The notes: generated by a model from the letters alone, not told the origin. A DNA stretch of 29,683 nt from CALEUX01 sp964608615 (GCA_964608615.1 CAZSQG010000050.1:1-29683); one strand, 5' to 3'; numbered from the stretch's first letter, positions 1 through 7,919 are shown. Made by a program: numbers and translations.

Positions 1-1
1 A

Positions 2-2230
2 ATGCAAACTATCCAATCAATAATATTACTGCTCATTTTGATTTTAAGCAACCCGTTAACCATTATAGCACAGGATTTTAAAGCGCCCAACGATTTGCCT
101 GATATTCAAAAAGAAAGCCTTGGGCGAGGACTCACCGCCGTTCATATTGGCAATGGTGAAGTGATAGTCAGTTGGCGTTATCTTGAATCAGACTCTCTTA
201 ATATTGCATTTGATCTTTTGCGACAATCAAAAAGTGGTAAACCAATCAAATTAAACCCAAAACCAATCGCTAAATCAACATGTTTTAAAGATGTAGACCT
301 AAACATATCACAAACTAACACCTATTTTCTACGAATTTCGAATACCCGACAAACTCTTGCTCAATACACTCTTACCCCTAAATTGGCCGAAAAACCATAT
401 TTATCCATTCCAATGCAACCCATTGCCGGGGATAATGAATGGCGATATGCCCCCAACGATGCCTCTGTTGGCGATTTAGACGGCGATGGTGAATATGAGT
501 TGGTTGTTAAACGTGAAAATGGAGGATTTGACAACTCTCACCGAGGTCTCTGTCATGGAACAACTCTTCTGGAAGCCTACAAACTGAATGGAACCTTTTT
601 ATGGAGGGTCGATCTGGGCCCAAATATTCGTCAGGGTGCTCATTACACCTGGTTTATGGTTTACGATTTTGATGACGACGGTAAAGCCGAAATAGTTGTT
701 CGCACCTCTGAAGGAACGCGCTTTGGTGATGGAACCCTGATTGGTGATGCCGACAAGGACGGTATCACCGATTATGTTGACAGGGAACCGCATTCCCCAA
801 CTTTTGGAAAAATACTTACCGGTCCGGAATTTATGTCAGTTATTGAAGGATCCACAGGCAAAGAACTGGCACGGACTCATTACATTAGCCGAGGCGCTCC
901 CGGTGAGTTCGGCGATACCCTCGGTAACCGTGTCGATCGCTTTCTGGGTGGCTTGGGTTATTTCGATGGTAAACATCCATGCATCCTTATGTGCCGTGGT
1001 TATTATGCCAAAACGGTTCTGGAGGCATGGGATTTTCTGAATGGTAAGCTTTCTCAAAAATGGGTTTTCAGTACTACCGACCAAAAGGGTAAGTACAAAG
1101 ATTATGAAGGCCAAGGTAATCACAACCTTAGCATTGGCGATGTGGATGGCGACGGCAGAGATGAAATTATTTACGGGGCCTGCATGATTGATCATGATGG
1201 TACAGGCGGTTACAATACCCGTCTTGGCCATGGCGATGCCATTCACCTGACTGATATTGACATCAACCGGCCAGGATTGGAGGTGTGGACATGCCACGAA
1301 GGTGCTCCCACACGCGCCGGATCAGAACTGCGCGATGCCCGCACCGGACAATTGCTTTGGGGTATACCGGCCGTTGAAGACGTTGGCCGGGCAATGACTG
1401 CCGACATTGATCCGCGTTTCCAGGGATGTGAGGTTTGGACCATCTCTTCGGGTGGTGTTTATACAGCCAAAGGGCAACTTATAAGCGAAAGGACTCCTTC
1501 TATAAATATGGCCCTTTGGTGGGATGGTGATTTAAGCCGTGAACTGCTTGATGGATCGGGAGTTCCCGGGAAAGAATCTGTATCCATCACAAAATGGAAT
1601 GGAGATGGGGTTGATAATATAGTACTACCCAAACAGGAGGAACTGGCTGCCAACAATCATACCAAATCAAATCCATGTATCCATGCCGATATTATTGGCG
1701 ACTGGCGCGAAGAAGTTGTGGTGCGTACAAAAGACAACAAAGAAGTGCGTATTTATTTAACTCCTTTTGAAACCAAATACCGCTTTCACACTCTTATGAG
1801 CGATGTTATTTATCGTATCAGTGTTGCCAATCAAAACGTTGGTTACAATCAGCCCACCCAACCGGGTTTCTTTTTGGGTTCGGATTTGGGTAAATTCTGG
1901 AAAATTAGTTATGCCTCAAACAACCTGCATTCAAAATTTGGAACAACATCTGATGGACGACCCAATGGAATGAATGCCCGATTGAAAAATGCAACTCTTA
2001 CTGAACAAAGAGATGTTGAATGCAACGAATCATCCTATACTTATGATGTTGGGTATTATTACGACAGCTACCAGTGGATAATTAATGGGGTACCACTCGT
2101 ATCAGATAACAAGCTGACACTAAATGCCAGTGATTACGGCTTCAATAATAAAATTTCCGTTTCTTTGATAGCCACTTTAAAAGGATGCGTTTTTGAAGAT
2201 AGCGGATCAATAACTTTTATTCAGAAATGA
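2..2230 (+). CDS. Secreted rhamnogalacturonan lyase, PL11 family
   Basis: A 742-residue protein with an N-terminal signal peptide (hydrophobic residues about 6-20, then an AQD cleavage region). It should cleave the rhamnogalacturonan I backbone of pectin by beta-elimination outside the cytoplasm. An N-terminal beta domain (about 35-130) begins with LGRGLTAVHIGNGEV, typical of PL11. It is followed by a beta-propeller studded with calcium-binding loops: DLDGDGEYEL, DFDDDGKAEI, DADKDGITD and DVDGDGRDEI. The family motif GAPTRAGSELRDARTG is also present. About 80 residues beyond the usual PL11 end carry two cysteines and look like an Ig-type beta domain; no clear T9SS sorting tail is visible. The ATG lies at the extreme left edge, so the signal peptide is complete but the promoter and any upstream operon partner are out of view. 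Family assignment is secure; exact substrate is inferred from the family. Confidence 0.93.
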   Translation: MQTIQSIILLLILILSNPLTIIAQDFKAPNDLPDIQKESLGRGLTAVHIGNGEVIVSWRYLESDSLNIAFDLLRQSKSGKPIKLNPKPIAKSTCFKDVDLNISQTNTYFLRISNTRQTLAQYTLTPKLAEKPYLSIPMQPIAGDNEWRYAPNDASVGDLDGDGEYELVVKRENGGFDNSHRGLCHGTTLLEAYKLNGTFLWRVDLGPNIRQGAHYTWFMVYDFDDDGKAEIVVRTSEGTRFGDGTLIGDADKDGITDYVDREPHSPTFGKILTGPEFMSVIEGSTGKELARTHYISRGAPGEFGDTLGNRVDRFLGGLGYFDGKHPCILMCRGYYAKTVLEAWDFLNGKLSQKWVFSTTDQKGKYKDYEGQGNHNLSIGDVDGDGRDEIIYGACMIDHDGTGGYNTRLGHGDAIHLTDIDINRPGLEVWTCHEGAPTRAGSELRDARTGQLLWGIPAVEDVGRAMTADIDPRFQGCEVWTISSGGVYTAKGQLISERTPSINMALWWDGDLSRELLDGSGVPGKESVSITKWNGDGVDNIVLPKQEELAANNHTKSNPCIHADIIGDWREEVVVRTKDNKEVRIYLTPFETKYRFHTLMSDVIYRISVANQNVGYNQPTQPGFFLGSDLGKFWKISYASNNLHSKFGTTSDGRPNGMNARLKNATLTEQRDVECNESSYTYDVGYYYDSYQWIINGVPLVSDNKLTLNASDYGFNNKISVSLIATLKGCVFEDSGSITFIQK

Positions 2231-2347
2231 AGAATGACATTATTTATTTGGTTGTAACGACGAATAATTTTTCAAATTGAAAATATTGAATAGTTTTGTT
2301 GTTATTTAACCAATATCAATAAATAACCCATAATTAATTAATTAACT

Positions 2348-2509
2348 ATGAAGAAAAATTATAGCTTAGTCTTTGGTGCTGTAATAATTGCATCAGCAAT
2401 AATCTTTAACCGATATAACGTTGTTTCCGATTTTTTTCTTGGCTTAATTTATGGCGTTGGCATTTCTCTATTGATAAACGCATTAATCACAAAAATCAGA
2501 AAAAAATAA
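2348..2509 (+). CDS. Small two-helix membrane protein, 53 aa
   Basis: This short ORF starts MKKNYSLVFGAVII and ends LITKIRKK. It has two hydrophobic segments (about residues 6-20 and 28-48) joined by a short polar loop containing NRYN, and basic residues at both ends. It stops only 3 bases before the ATG of the DUF418 gene, so the two are almost certainly co-transcribed and probably translationally coupled. No family was recognised. The tight spacing, sensible start, and membrane character matching its membrane-protein neighbour support a real gene. It could be a partner subunit of the DUF418 protein, but that is inference. Confidence 0.7.
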   Translation: MKKNYSLVFGAVIIASAIIFNRYNVVSDFFLGLIYGVGISLLINALITKIRKK

Positions 2510-2512
2510 CTC

Positions 2513-3676
2513 ATGACTACTCTCAAAAAATCACCACGTATTGAAGTGGTTGATGCACTTCGAGGTTTTGCCATTTTGTCTATTATGTTATTGCATAATA
2601 TTGAACATTTCGACTTTTATTATACCCCCGAAAGTTTACCTATATTGATTAAAGTACTTGACACAGTAATATGGGATTCGCTTTTCTTTTTATTTGGAGG
2701 GAAATCATACGCCATATTTGCATTGCTTTTTGGCCTTACATTTTTTATTCAATTCAACAACAGGCAAAAATTGGGATTCGACTTTAGTGGTCGCTTTCTA
2801 TGGCGTATGTTTTTGTTGTTGATATTCGGAGTTCTTAACTCTGTTTTTTTTGAAGGAGATATTCTGGCGTTCTATGCTGTTATTGGCGTAGTGTTAATTC
2901 CGGTTCGAAAATTAAGTAACAATATTGTTCTTGGCATTGCCATTTTTTTTATGCTACAGCCTGTTGAGTGGGGTAAATTCATTTACATACTCACTCAACC
3001 CGATTATATTGAGCCTGTAAAGTTATCAAACCAATATTTTGCTCAAATTGGTGAATACTTAAGTGGGGATTCTTTTTGGGAAACTGCAAAAGGAAATCTT
3101 ATCAATGGAAGGCTTGGCGTGGTTTACTGGTCGCTTGAAAATGGCCGGTTCTTCCAGACTGCTTCATTATTTATGCTGGGAATGCTGTTAGGTCGACAAT
3201 ACCTTTTCCAATCAAGCGATAAAAACAACAGTTTTTGGAAAAAGGTACTCCTTTTTTCAGCACTGGCTTTTATCCCTCTATACATTTTTAAGCGCTCTAT
3301 ACCTTTGGTTGTGGAACGTGAGGCTTTACACGGTCCACTTAACCTGATTATTTCATCGTGGTCGAACTTTGGTTTTATGATGGTTTTGGTTTCATCTTTT
3401 GTATTACTCTACCAAAATATATTTTTCAATCGAATATTAAGCAAATTGAGACCACTTGGTTGCATGAGTCTTTCAAACTATGTGATGCAATCCATCATAG
3501 GGTCTTTTGTTTATTATGGTTTCGGCCTTGGTATGTATGAATTCACCGGAGCAACTTATAGTCTGCTTATTGGCATTGTATTAGCCATACTTCAAACAGT
3601 ATTTAGCAGTTGGTGGCTTAAAAGACATAAATATGGCCCACTGGAACATATTTGGCATAAGGCAACCTGGATATAA
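2513..3676 (+). CDS. DUF418 family polytopic membrane protein (YeiB-like)
   Basis: A 387-residue integral membrane protein with about ten hydrophobic segments. The N-terminus (RIEVVDALRGFAILSIMLLHNIEHF) is the signature shared by DUF418/YeiB proteins and the acyltransferase-like DUF1624 group. The next segment, GGKSYAIFALLFGLTFFIQ, is also typical of the family. The C-terminal part (about 230-385, including RPLGCMSLSNYVMQSIIGS and the terminal RHKYGPLEHIWH) matches the DUF418 domain. The biochemical role is not established; related folds move acyl groups across membranes. The gene follows a 53-residue membrane protein by 3 bases and is the last gene of the forward block; a large repeat island lies directly downstream. 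Confidence 0.88.
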   Translation: MTTLKKSPRIEVVDALRGFAILSIMLLHNIEHFDFYYTPESLPILIKVLDTVIWDSLFFLFGGKSYAIFALLFGLTFFIQFNNRQKLGFDFSGRFLWRMFLLLIFGVLNSVFFEGDILAFYAVIGVVLIPVRKLSNNIVLGIAIFFMLQPVEWGKFIYILTQPDYIEPVKLSNQYFAQIGEYLSGDSFWETAKGNLINGRLGVVYWSLENGRFFQTASLFMLGMLLGRQYLFQSSDKNNSFWKKVLLFSALAFIPLYIFKRSIPLVVEREALHGPLNLIISSWSNFGFMMVLVSSFVLLYQNIFFNRILSKLRPLGCMSLSNYVMQSIIGSFVYYGFGLGMYEFTGATYSLLIGIVLAILQTVFSSWWLKRHKYGPLEHIWHKATWI

Positions 3677-3758
3677 TTTCCACATGGAATCTCCTATATT
3701 GCTTTATTCTCGTGTATAATAAAAAAACATGAGTTACCGAGAAACAATTTGACTTTGA

Positions 3759-3784
3759 GATTTGTCACTTCGTTAGGGATGACA
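3759..3784 (-). repeat. Inverted REP-like element, copy 1
   Basis: This 26-base element ends in GGGATGACA and matches the second inverted element (4034-4059) at about 21 of 26 positions. It is oriented opposite to the tandem units that start TGTCATCC at 3864. It lies 16 bases left of the first long hairpin. Confidence 0.65.
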
Positions 3785-3800
3785 ACCCTATAATATAAAG

Positions 3801-3847
3801 AAGGAAAAAGGAGAAGGCGGGCGTTGCCCGCCTTCTCCTTTTTCCTT
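3801..3847. repeat. Perfect 22-bp-arm hairpin with GTT loop
   Basis: The arms at 3801-3822 and 3826-3847 are perfect reverse complements with a 3-base GTT loop at 3823-3825. The inner part is very GC-rich (GGCGGGC/GCCCGCC) and the outer part is purine/pyrimidine-biased (AAGGAAAAAGG/CCTTTTTCCTT). It could act as a bidirectional terminator for the convergent DUF418 and M48 genes or extrude as a cruciform. The arms are seen directly; function is inference. Confidence 0.9.
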
Positions 3848-3863
3848 TTACCTAACGCAAGCT

Positions 3864-3991
3864 TGTCATCCAGAGCGCAGCGAAGGATCTAACTATCAAT
3901 GAATCATAAATCTGTCATTGGCAGCGCAGCGAAAGATCTTATTATCAATGAATCAGGAATCTGTCATTAGCGGAGCAGCGAAGGATCTAAC
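3864..3991 (+). repeat. 49-bp tandem repeat array A (about 2.6 units)
   Basis: TGTCAT motifs recur at 3864, 3913 and 3962, exactly 49 bases apart. Units read TGTCAT..., then a GCGCAGCGAAGGATCT-like core, then ATCAATGAATC. The first unit has CATCCAGAGCG where later units have CATTGGCAGCG. The third keeps only about its first 30 bases. Unit 2 differs from the array B unit at 4247 at only two positions. Confidence 0.9.
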
Positions 3992-4033
3992 CCTTTAGGT
4001 ATGGAGATGAAAACCCTATTAGATTGAACGTTA

Positions 4034-4059
4034 GATCCCTCACTCCGTTCGGGATGACA
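4034..4059 (-). repeat. Inverted REP-like element, copy 2
   Basis: This 26-base element (GATCCCTCACTCCG..., ending GGGATGACA) is the imperfect reverse complement of the first unit of array B (4149-4174), with about 21 of 26 positions matching. Together they bracket the second long hairpin. Confidence 0.75.
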
Positions 4060-4074
4060 ATAAGTTGCACGCAT

Positions 4075-4129
4075 GATAGCTGAGGGTTTGAGGGGCAGGC
4101 GAAGCCTGCCCCTCAAACCCTCAGCTATC
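4075..4129. repeat. Perfect 26-bp-arm hairpin with GAA loop
   Basis: The arms at 4075-4100 and 4104-4129 are exact reverse complements around a GAA loop. The tip reads GCGAAGC (4099-4105), a heptamer known to form an exceptionally stable DNA mini-hairpin. Its sequence differs from the first hairpin apart from the GGC-NNN-GCC tip, yet it holds the same position in the repeated module. Confidence 0.92.
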
Positions 4130-4148
4130 TCCCATTAAAAAAGTGCGG

Positions 4149-4376
4149 TGTCATCCAGAGCGCAGCGATGGATCTATTTATCAATAAATCGAAAATCTGT
4201 CATTGGTGGCGCAGCGATGGATCTATTTATCAATAAATCAAAAATCTGTCATTGGTAGCGCAGCGAAGGATCTTATTATCAATGAATCAGGAATCTGTCA
4301 TTGGCGAAGCAGCGAAGGATCTAATAATCAATGAATCGGTAACCTTTCATTGGCAGTGCAGCGCAGAACCTAATTG
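4149..4376 (+). repeat. 49-bp tandem repeat array B (five units)
   Basis: Units start at 4149, 4198, 4247, 4296 and 4345, each exactly 49 bases apart. The first four begin TGTCAT and carry a GCAGCGA(A/T)GGATCT core followed by ATCAAT(G/A)AATC. The fifth begins TTTCATTGGCAG and decays after about 30 bases. Units 1 and 2 share GATCTATTTATCAATAAATC, itself nearly palindromic. Order and sequence parallel array A (first unit, 4247-type, 4296-type), so the two arrays come from duplication. Confidence 0.92.
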
Positions 4377-4502
4377 TATATGCCTTAGCACCTTCAAAAT
4401 GAAATAACATGCAGATCATCACTTACTATGGGGCCTAGGTTGACATCCTTTACCACTCTTTCGCCACTCTGCGGCCGATTTATTAATCAAATTGTAACCG
4501 GC

Positions 4503-5315
4503 CTATTTTTTGTAATAACTCATGGCTTCAGGAAGAACTTTCTTCAAATTCCTTATACGAGCCTCGTCTGAGGGGTGAGTACTGAGAAATTCAGGTGTTG
4601 AGCCTCCTCCGCTTAAAGCCGACATACGTGTCCAGAAACCAACAGCAACCGATGGGTCGTAACCTGCCATGGCCATAAAAATCAACCCCAGTCGATCGGC
4701 TTCATATTCATGTGCCCGTGAAAAGGGTAATATGAGCGCAACATTACTGGTTACTCCAAATGCTGACATAAATAGATTTTGAGTTTCCTGAGGTTTTTCA
4801 GATAACAGAGCACTTAAAGCAACTGCTCCATATTGTAATCCCAATTGCTGACTCATTCTTTCACTACCATGTTTGGCAACTGCATGAGCAATTTCATGTC
4901 CCATTACCACAGCAATCCCTGTTTCATTCTCGCATAATGGAATAATTCCTGAGTAAAAAACCACCTTTCCACCAGGCATACACCAAGCGTTAACGGTTTT
5001 ATCATCAACCAGATTAAACTCCCACCTGAAACTTTCCAACTGGCTCGCCCAGCCCTTTTCGTTAAAATAGTTCACAACTGCATTGGAGATATTCTTTCCT
5101 GCCCGTTGAACCATCGCAGTTTGCTCTTTATTTGAAGAAAGCTTGTTCTCTTTTAAAAAATCATCATACTGAGTAAAGCTCATACTCATAATTTCTGATT
5201 CTGGAACAAGACTTAATTGCCTGCGGCCCGTTATGGGTACCGTTGAACATGCTACAATAAGGCCTGCCAAAGCCAAAACCAATATTCCTTTAATCAAAAC
5301 TCTTCTATTTTTCAT
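4503..5315 (-). CDS. M48 family zinc metallopeptidase, lipoprotein
   Basis: A 270-residue protein. A hydrophobic leader and lipobox LIVAC (C23) predict a lipoprotein of the outer-membrane/periplasm side. The zinc site is HEIAH (H140, E141, H144), with the third ligand probably E203 in the HEYEAD motif followed by RLG. The ITGRRQL segment after the lipobox and STHPSDEARI near the C-terminus are typical of the BepA/LoiP-like Oma1 group of M48 proteases, which act in envelope protein quality control. Unlike BepA it has no TPR extension. A consensus promoter lies about 175 bases upstream on the minus strand, leaving a long leader. Its 3' end faces the repeat island. Substrate unknown. Confidence 0.93.
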   Translation of the reverse strand: MKNRRVLIKGILVLALAGLIVACSTVPITGRRQLSLVPESEIMSMSFTQYDDFLKENKLSSNKEQTAMVQRAGKNISNAVVNYFNEKGWASQLESFRWEFNLVDDKTVNAWCMPGGKVVFYSGIIPLCENETGIAVVMGHEIAHAVAKHGSERMSQQLGLQYGAVALSALLSEKPQETQNLFMSAFGVTSNVALILPFSRAHEYEADRLGLIFMAMAGYDPSVAVGFWTRMSALSGGGSTPEFLSTHPSDEARIRNLKKVLPEAMSYYKK

Positions 5316-5491
5316 TTGTTTATCATTTTTTTATTAAACCTTTCAATCCTCGAAACAAGTTACCAAAAGAATCGGGAGAACCCCGCACATAATCATGTAA
5401 GTTAATAAATCATTAAAAAAAATCGATAACTGCAATTATCAATCACTTACATACACAATTGAAATACATTTATTTTCAAAAAATTGCAACT

Positions 5492-5521
5492 CAAAGATAG
5501 ACTAAAAACCTGCATAAGCAA
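5492..5521 (-). promoter_or_regulatory. Bacteroidota-type promoter for the M48 gene
   Basis: On the minus strand TTG (5519-5521) is separated by 19 bases from TATCTTTG (5492-5499), a perfect match to the Bacteroidota -7 box TAnnTTTG at normal spacing. Transcription would start near 5485, giving a leader of about 170 nt before the M48 ATG at 5315. Confidence 0.6.
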
Positions 5522-5530
5522 TCAATACAA

Positions 5531-5570
5531 AACGTAACTAAAATTAGTTATTTTCATAGTACGTTACGTT
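5531..5570. repeat. Nested inverted repeat in divergent promoter region
   Basis: AACGTAAC (5531-5538) and GTTACGTT (5563-5570) are exact inverted repeats. They flank a second inverted pair TAACTA/TAGTTA (5535-5540 and 5545-5550). The structure sits just upstream of the M48 promoter and about 160 bases before the EamA ATG, a plausible site for a dimeric regulator. The rest of the 413-base gap (5316-5728) is AT-rich with no gene seen. Confidence 0.4.
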
Positions 5571-5728
5571 ATTTTACTCGTTATGCTCATTAATGGTGAA
5601 AGTTTTTATTACGTAAAAAAATATTCTGTTTTCAATCTGTAAAACAGACTTAATAATGATTAAAAATACTACATATTGAGACTTATGAAAAGTATTATTT
5701 TGCACTTTTGGTCTTTAAAATTATTCTT

Positions 5729-6616
5729 ATGGAACAAGTACGCAAACACTTGCTACAACTACACTTTATTGTTTTCATTTATGGATTTACCGCCATTCTT
5801 GGTAGGTTAATAACATTGGATGCCGTGCCTCTTGTTTGGTATCGGATGCTTATAGCTTTTGCTTCTCTGGCGATTATCCTAAAACTTTCTAATCAGCAAT
5901 TTTCAATACCCAAAAAGAAAATCCTGATTCTTACAGGTGTAGGCTTAATTGTTGCATTTCATTGGATAACATTTTTTCATTCTATAAAAATTTCCACAAT
6001 CTCAGTAGCATTGGGTTGTCTTGCGTCAACCACTCTGTTTACAAGCTTTCTTGAACCAGTGTTTGTGCGTCGTCACCTCTCTTGGTTTGAGGTATTTACA
6101 GGTATAGTGATTATTATAGGCCTCTATATCATTTTCCAGTTTGAGCCAAATTATGTGGCTGGTATTATTACCGGATTAACCTCGGCTTTCCTGGCAGGAT
6201 TGTTTATTGTTATAAATAAAGTACTTGTTCGGGATATTCACCCCGCAACCATAAGCTTTTACGAAATGGGTGGCGGATTTATTGGCATCACCATATTCTT
6301 TGTATTAAATGGTTCTTTTGATGATATTATGAACTTTCCAATACTCTCTGACTGGATTTACCTTATGATATTAGGGATAGTTTGTACCGCTTATGCCTTT
6401 ATGGCCAGTACAAGAGTAATGCAAACCCTTTCAGCTTATACTGTGGTTCTAACAGTTAACCTGGAACCAATTTATGGTATCATTCTGGCCTTTCTGATTT
6501 TCGGTGATTCTGAATTCATGTCTTTGGGATTTTATGTAGGAACCCTGCTGATATTAACTGCAGTATTTTTGCTTCCGGTAGTAAGAGAAAAAGCCAGAAG
6601 AATTATCCGACGATAA
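5729..6616 (+). CDS. EamA/DMT family permease
   Basis: A 295-residue membrane protein with about ten hydrophobic helices arranged as two EamA repeats (about 5-140 and 150-290). Motifs typical of drug/metabolite transporters include PLVWYRMLIAF in helix 2, HSIKISTISVALGCLASTTLFT in the first repeat, and AYTVVLTVNLEPIYGIILAFLIFGD in the second. The ATG at 5729 (MEQVRKHLLQ) is preferred over an in-frame TTG at 5708, which lies just after a near-consensus TTATTTTG box at 5695-5702 and would fall at the transcript's 5' end. The substrate cannot be predicted; DMT members export amino acids, metabolites or drugs. It is convergent with the PLP enzyme gene, whose stop is 26 bases away. Confidence 0.9.
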   Translation: MEQVRKHLLQLHFIVFIYGFTAILGRLITLDAVPLVWYRMLIAFASLAIILKLSNQQFSIPKKKILILTGVGLIVAFHWITFFHSIKISTISVALGCLASTTLFTSFLEPVFVRRHLSWFEVFTGIVIIIGLYIIFQFEPNYVAGIITGLTSAFLAGLFIVINKVLVRDIHPATISFYEMGGGFIGITIFFVLNGSFDDIMNFPILSDWIYLMILGIVCTAYAFMASTRVMQTLSAYTVVLTVNLEPIYGIILAFLIFGDSEFMSLGFYVGTLLILTAVFLLPVVREKARRIIRR

Positions 6617-6641
6617 AACCTGCTACTTCGATAAACTCCAC

Positions 6642-7826
6642 TTAACAGATACCTGCACCGTTCCTAGCTTCTAAAAGCTGAATCATGGCTTGTTGAATAA
6701 TACTTCTGGGACTGGCCAGATTCATTCTTTGAAATCCGGCTCCCTGAACACCAAATGAAGGCCCATCGTTAAGTCCAAGCCCGGCTTTATGAATAATGAA
6801 ACTCTTAAGTTCTGGTCCATCCATATTCCACTCAGTAAAGTCCATCCATAAAAGATATGTGCCTTCAGGTTTTCGTGCTTTTACTTCAGGCATATGCTCA
6901 TTTAAAAAATCAATAACAAGCATAACATTTCCTTCAATATATGATTTTAACTCTTCGAGCCATGGCTCAGAATGATTATAAGCTGCTTCTAAAGCCACCG
7001 GACCAAATGTATTACCCATATGCAGATGATAAGCATATATAAGCGACTTAACACTATTAAGTATTTTTGGATTTTTAGTTATCATATAGGATGTACTGAA
7101 ACCAGCCAGGTTAAATGTCTTGCTGGGCGCCATACATGTTAGTGTTATCTCGGCCAACTCGGGAGATAATGTTGCCAGTGGATGATGAACATTTCCGAAT
7201 AAGGAAAGATCGCAATGAATCTCATCAGATACAATTATCACATTGTTTTTCAGGCATATCTCGCCCATCTGTAGTAACTCACTATCCGTCCAAACTCTTC
7301 CAACAGGATTATGAGGGTGACAAAGCAACAACAGCTTTGTTCGAGGATCAGCAGTTACTTTTTCAAGATGATCAAGATCCATTTTATAACCTTCAGTTGT
7401 AGCTATCAAAGGATTTTCAACCACTTTGCGACCAAAATCCTTAATCACACCAAAGAATGGTGGATAAACCGGTGGTTGGACAACAACTCCATCGCCCGCA
7501 TTCGTAAGAGCCTGAACAGCCAAGCCCAAGTTTGGGACCACACCGGGAGAGAATTCAACCCATGAAGAATCTACTTCCCATGAAAACCGTCTTCTTAACC
7601 AACCTGTTATAGCCTCAAAAAAATCTTGAGGGCGGTTGGTATAACCATAAATGGGATGGTTAACCCTGTTTTTAAGTGCTTCCTGAACAGCTGGTGGTGA
7701 AGCAAAGTCCATGTCGGCAACCCAAAGTGGTATAACATCGTTTGAACCAAAAACTTTTTGTCTGAAATCAAGCTTGATGGCTCTGGTTCCTTCGCGCTCT
7801 ATTACCTGATCGAAAAAATGACTCAT
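6642..7826 (-). CDS. MalY/PatB-type PLP-dependent C-S lyase/aminotransferase
   Basis: A 394-residue fold-type I PLP enzyme of aminotransferase class I/II. The N-terminal IPLWVADMDFASPPAV (32-47) and IYGYTNRP are hallmarks of the MalY/PatB cystathionine beta-lyase branch. The cofactor-contacting HNPVGRVW (172-179), DEIH (201-204) and Schiff-base lysine K236 in APSKTFNLAG are intact. Family members cleave C-S bonds of cystathionine or cysteine conjugates to pyruvate, ammonia and a thiol. Length is normal for the family. No SAM or methionine gene is adjacent, so the pathway is not revealed by context. A terminator of the next upstream gene separates the two, so it is likely transcribed alone. 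Confidence 0.9.
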   Translation of the reverse strand: MSHFFDQVIEREGTRAIKLDFRQKVFGSNDVIPLWVADMDFASPPAVQEALKNRVNHPIYGYTNRPQDFFEAITGWLRRRFSWEVDSSWVEFSPGVVPNLGLAVQALTNAGDGVVVQPPVYPPFFGVIKDFGRKVVENPLIATTEGYKMDLDHLEKVTADPRTKLLLLCHPHNPVGRVWTDSELLQMGEICLKNNVIIVSDEIHCDLSLFGNVHHPLATLSPELAEITLTCMAPSKTFNLAGFSTSYMITKNPKILNSVKSLIYAYHLHMGNTFGPVALEAAYNHSEPWLEELKSYIEGNVMLVIDFLNEHMPEVKARKPEGTYLLWMDFTEWNMDGPELKSFIIHKAGLGLNDGPSFGVQGAGFQRMNLASPRSIIQQAMIQLLEARNGAGIC

Positions 7827-7869
7827 ATTAATTGTGTGTTTACTTGGTTGATTACTTATTTAAAAGTAT

Positions 7870-7896
7870 AAAAAAAGGGCCATTTGGCCCCATTTT
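7870..7896 (-). terminator. Rho-independent terminator of the DUF4625 gene
   Basis: The stem GGGCC (7877-7881) / GGCCC (7886-7890) has an ATTT loop. On the minus strand it is followed by a run of seven T. It lies 30 bases past the stop of the minus-strand lipoprotein gene. Confidence 0.75.
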
Positions 7897-7919
7897 ATTA
7901 ATAAACTAATTAATCATTA

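Larger units (their letters stand above)
3677..4502. repeat. Intergenic REP-like repeat island between convergent genes
   Basis: This 826-base stretch has no credible gene. It separates the 3' ends of the DUF418 gene (+) and the M48 protease gene (-), the classic location for REP/BIME-type repeats. It contains two copies of one module. Each module has an inverted REP-like element (3759-3784; 4034-4059), a long perfect hairpin (3801-3847; 4075-4129), and a direct-orientation array of 49-bp units (from 3864; from 4149). The inverted element and the first array unit are imperfect inverted repeats of each other (about 21 of 26 positions for 4034-4059 against 4149-4174), so each hairpin is nested within a larger inverted repeat. 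No transposase or RAYT gene is in the window. Confidence 0.85.

Noticed and set aside
836..1297. 153-codon minus-strand ORF
   Set aside because: It is antisense to the PL11 lyase, whose domain motifs run through the same bases.
3864..4376. CRISPR array
   Set aside because: The whole 49-bp unit is conserved, including the part that would be spacer; there are no unique spacers and no cas genes.
5708..5728. TTG start for the EamA gene
   Set aside because: It would sit at or before the likely transcript start, and the ATG at 5729 begins at the normal family position.
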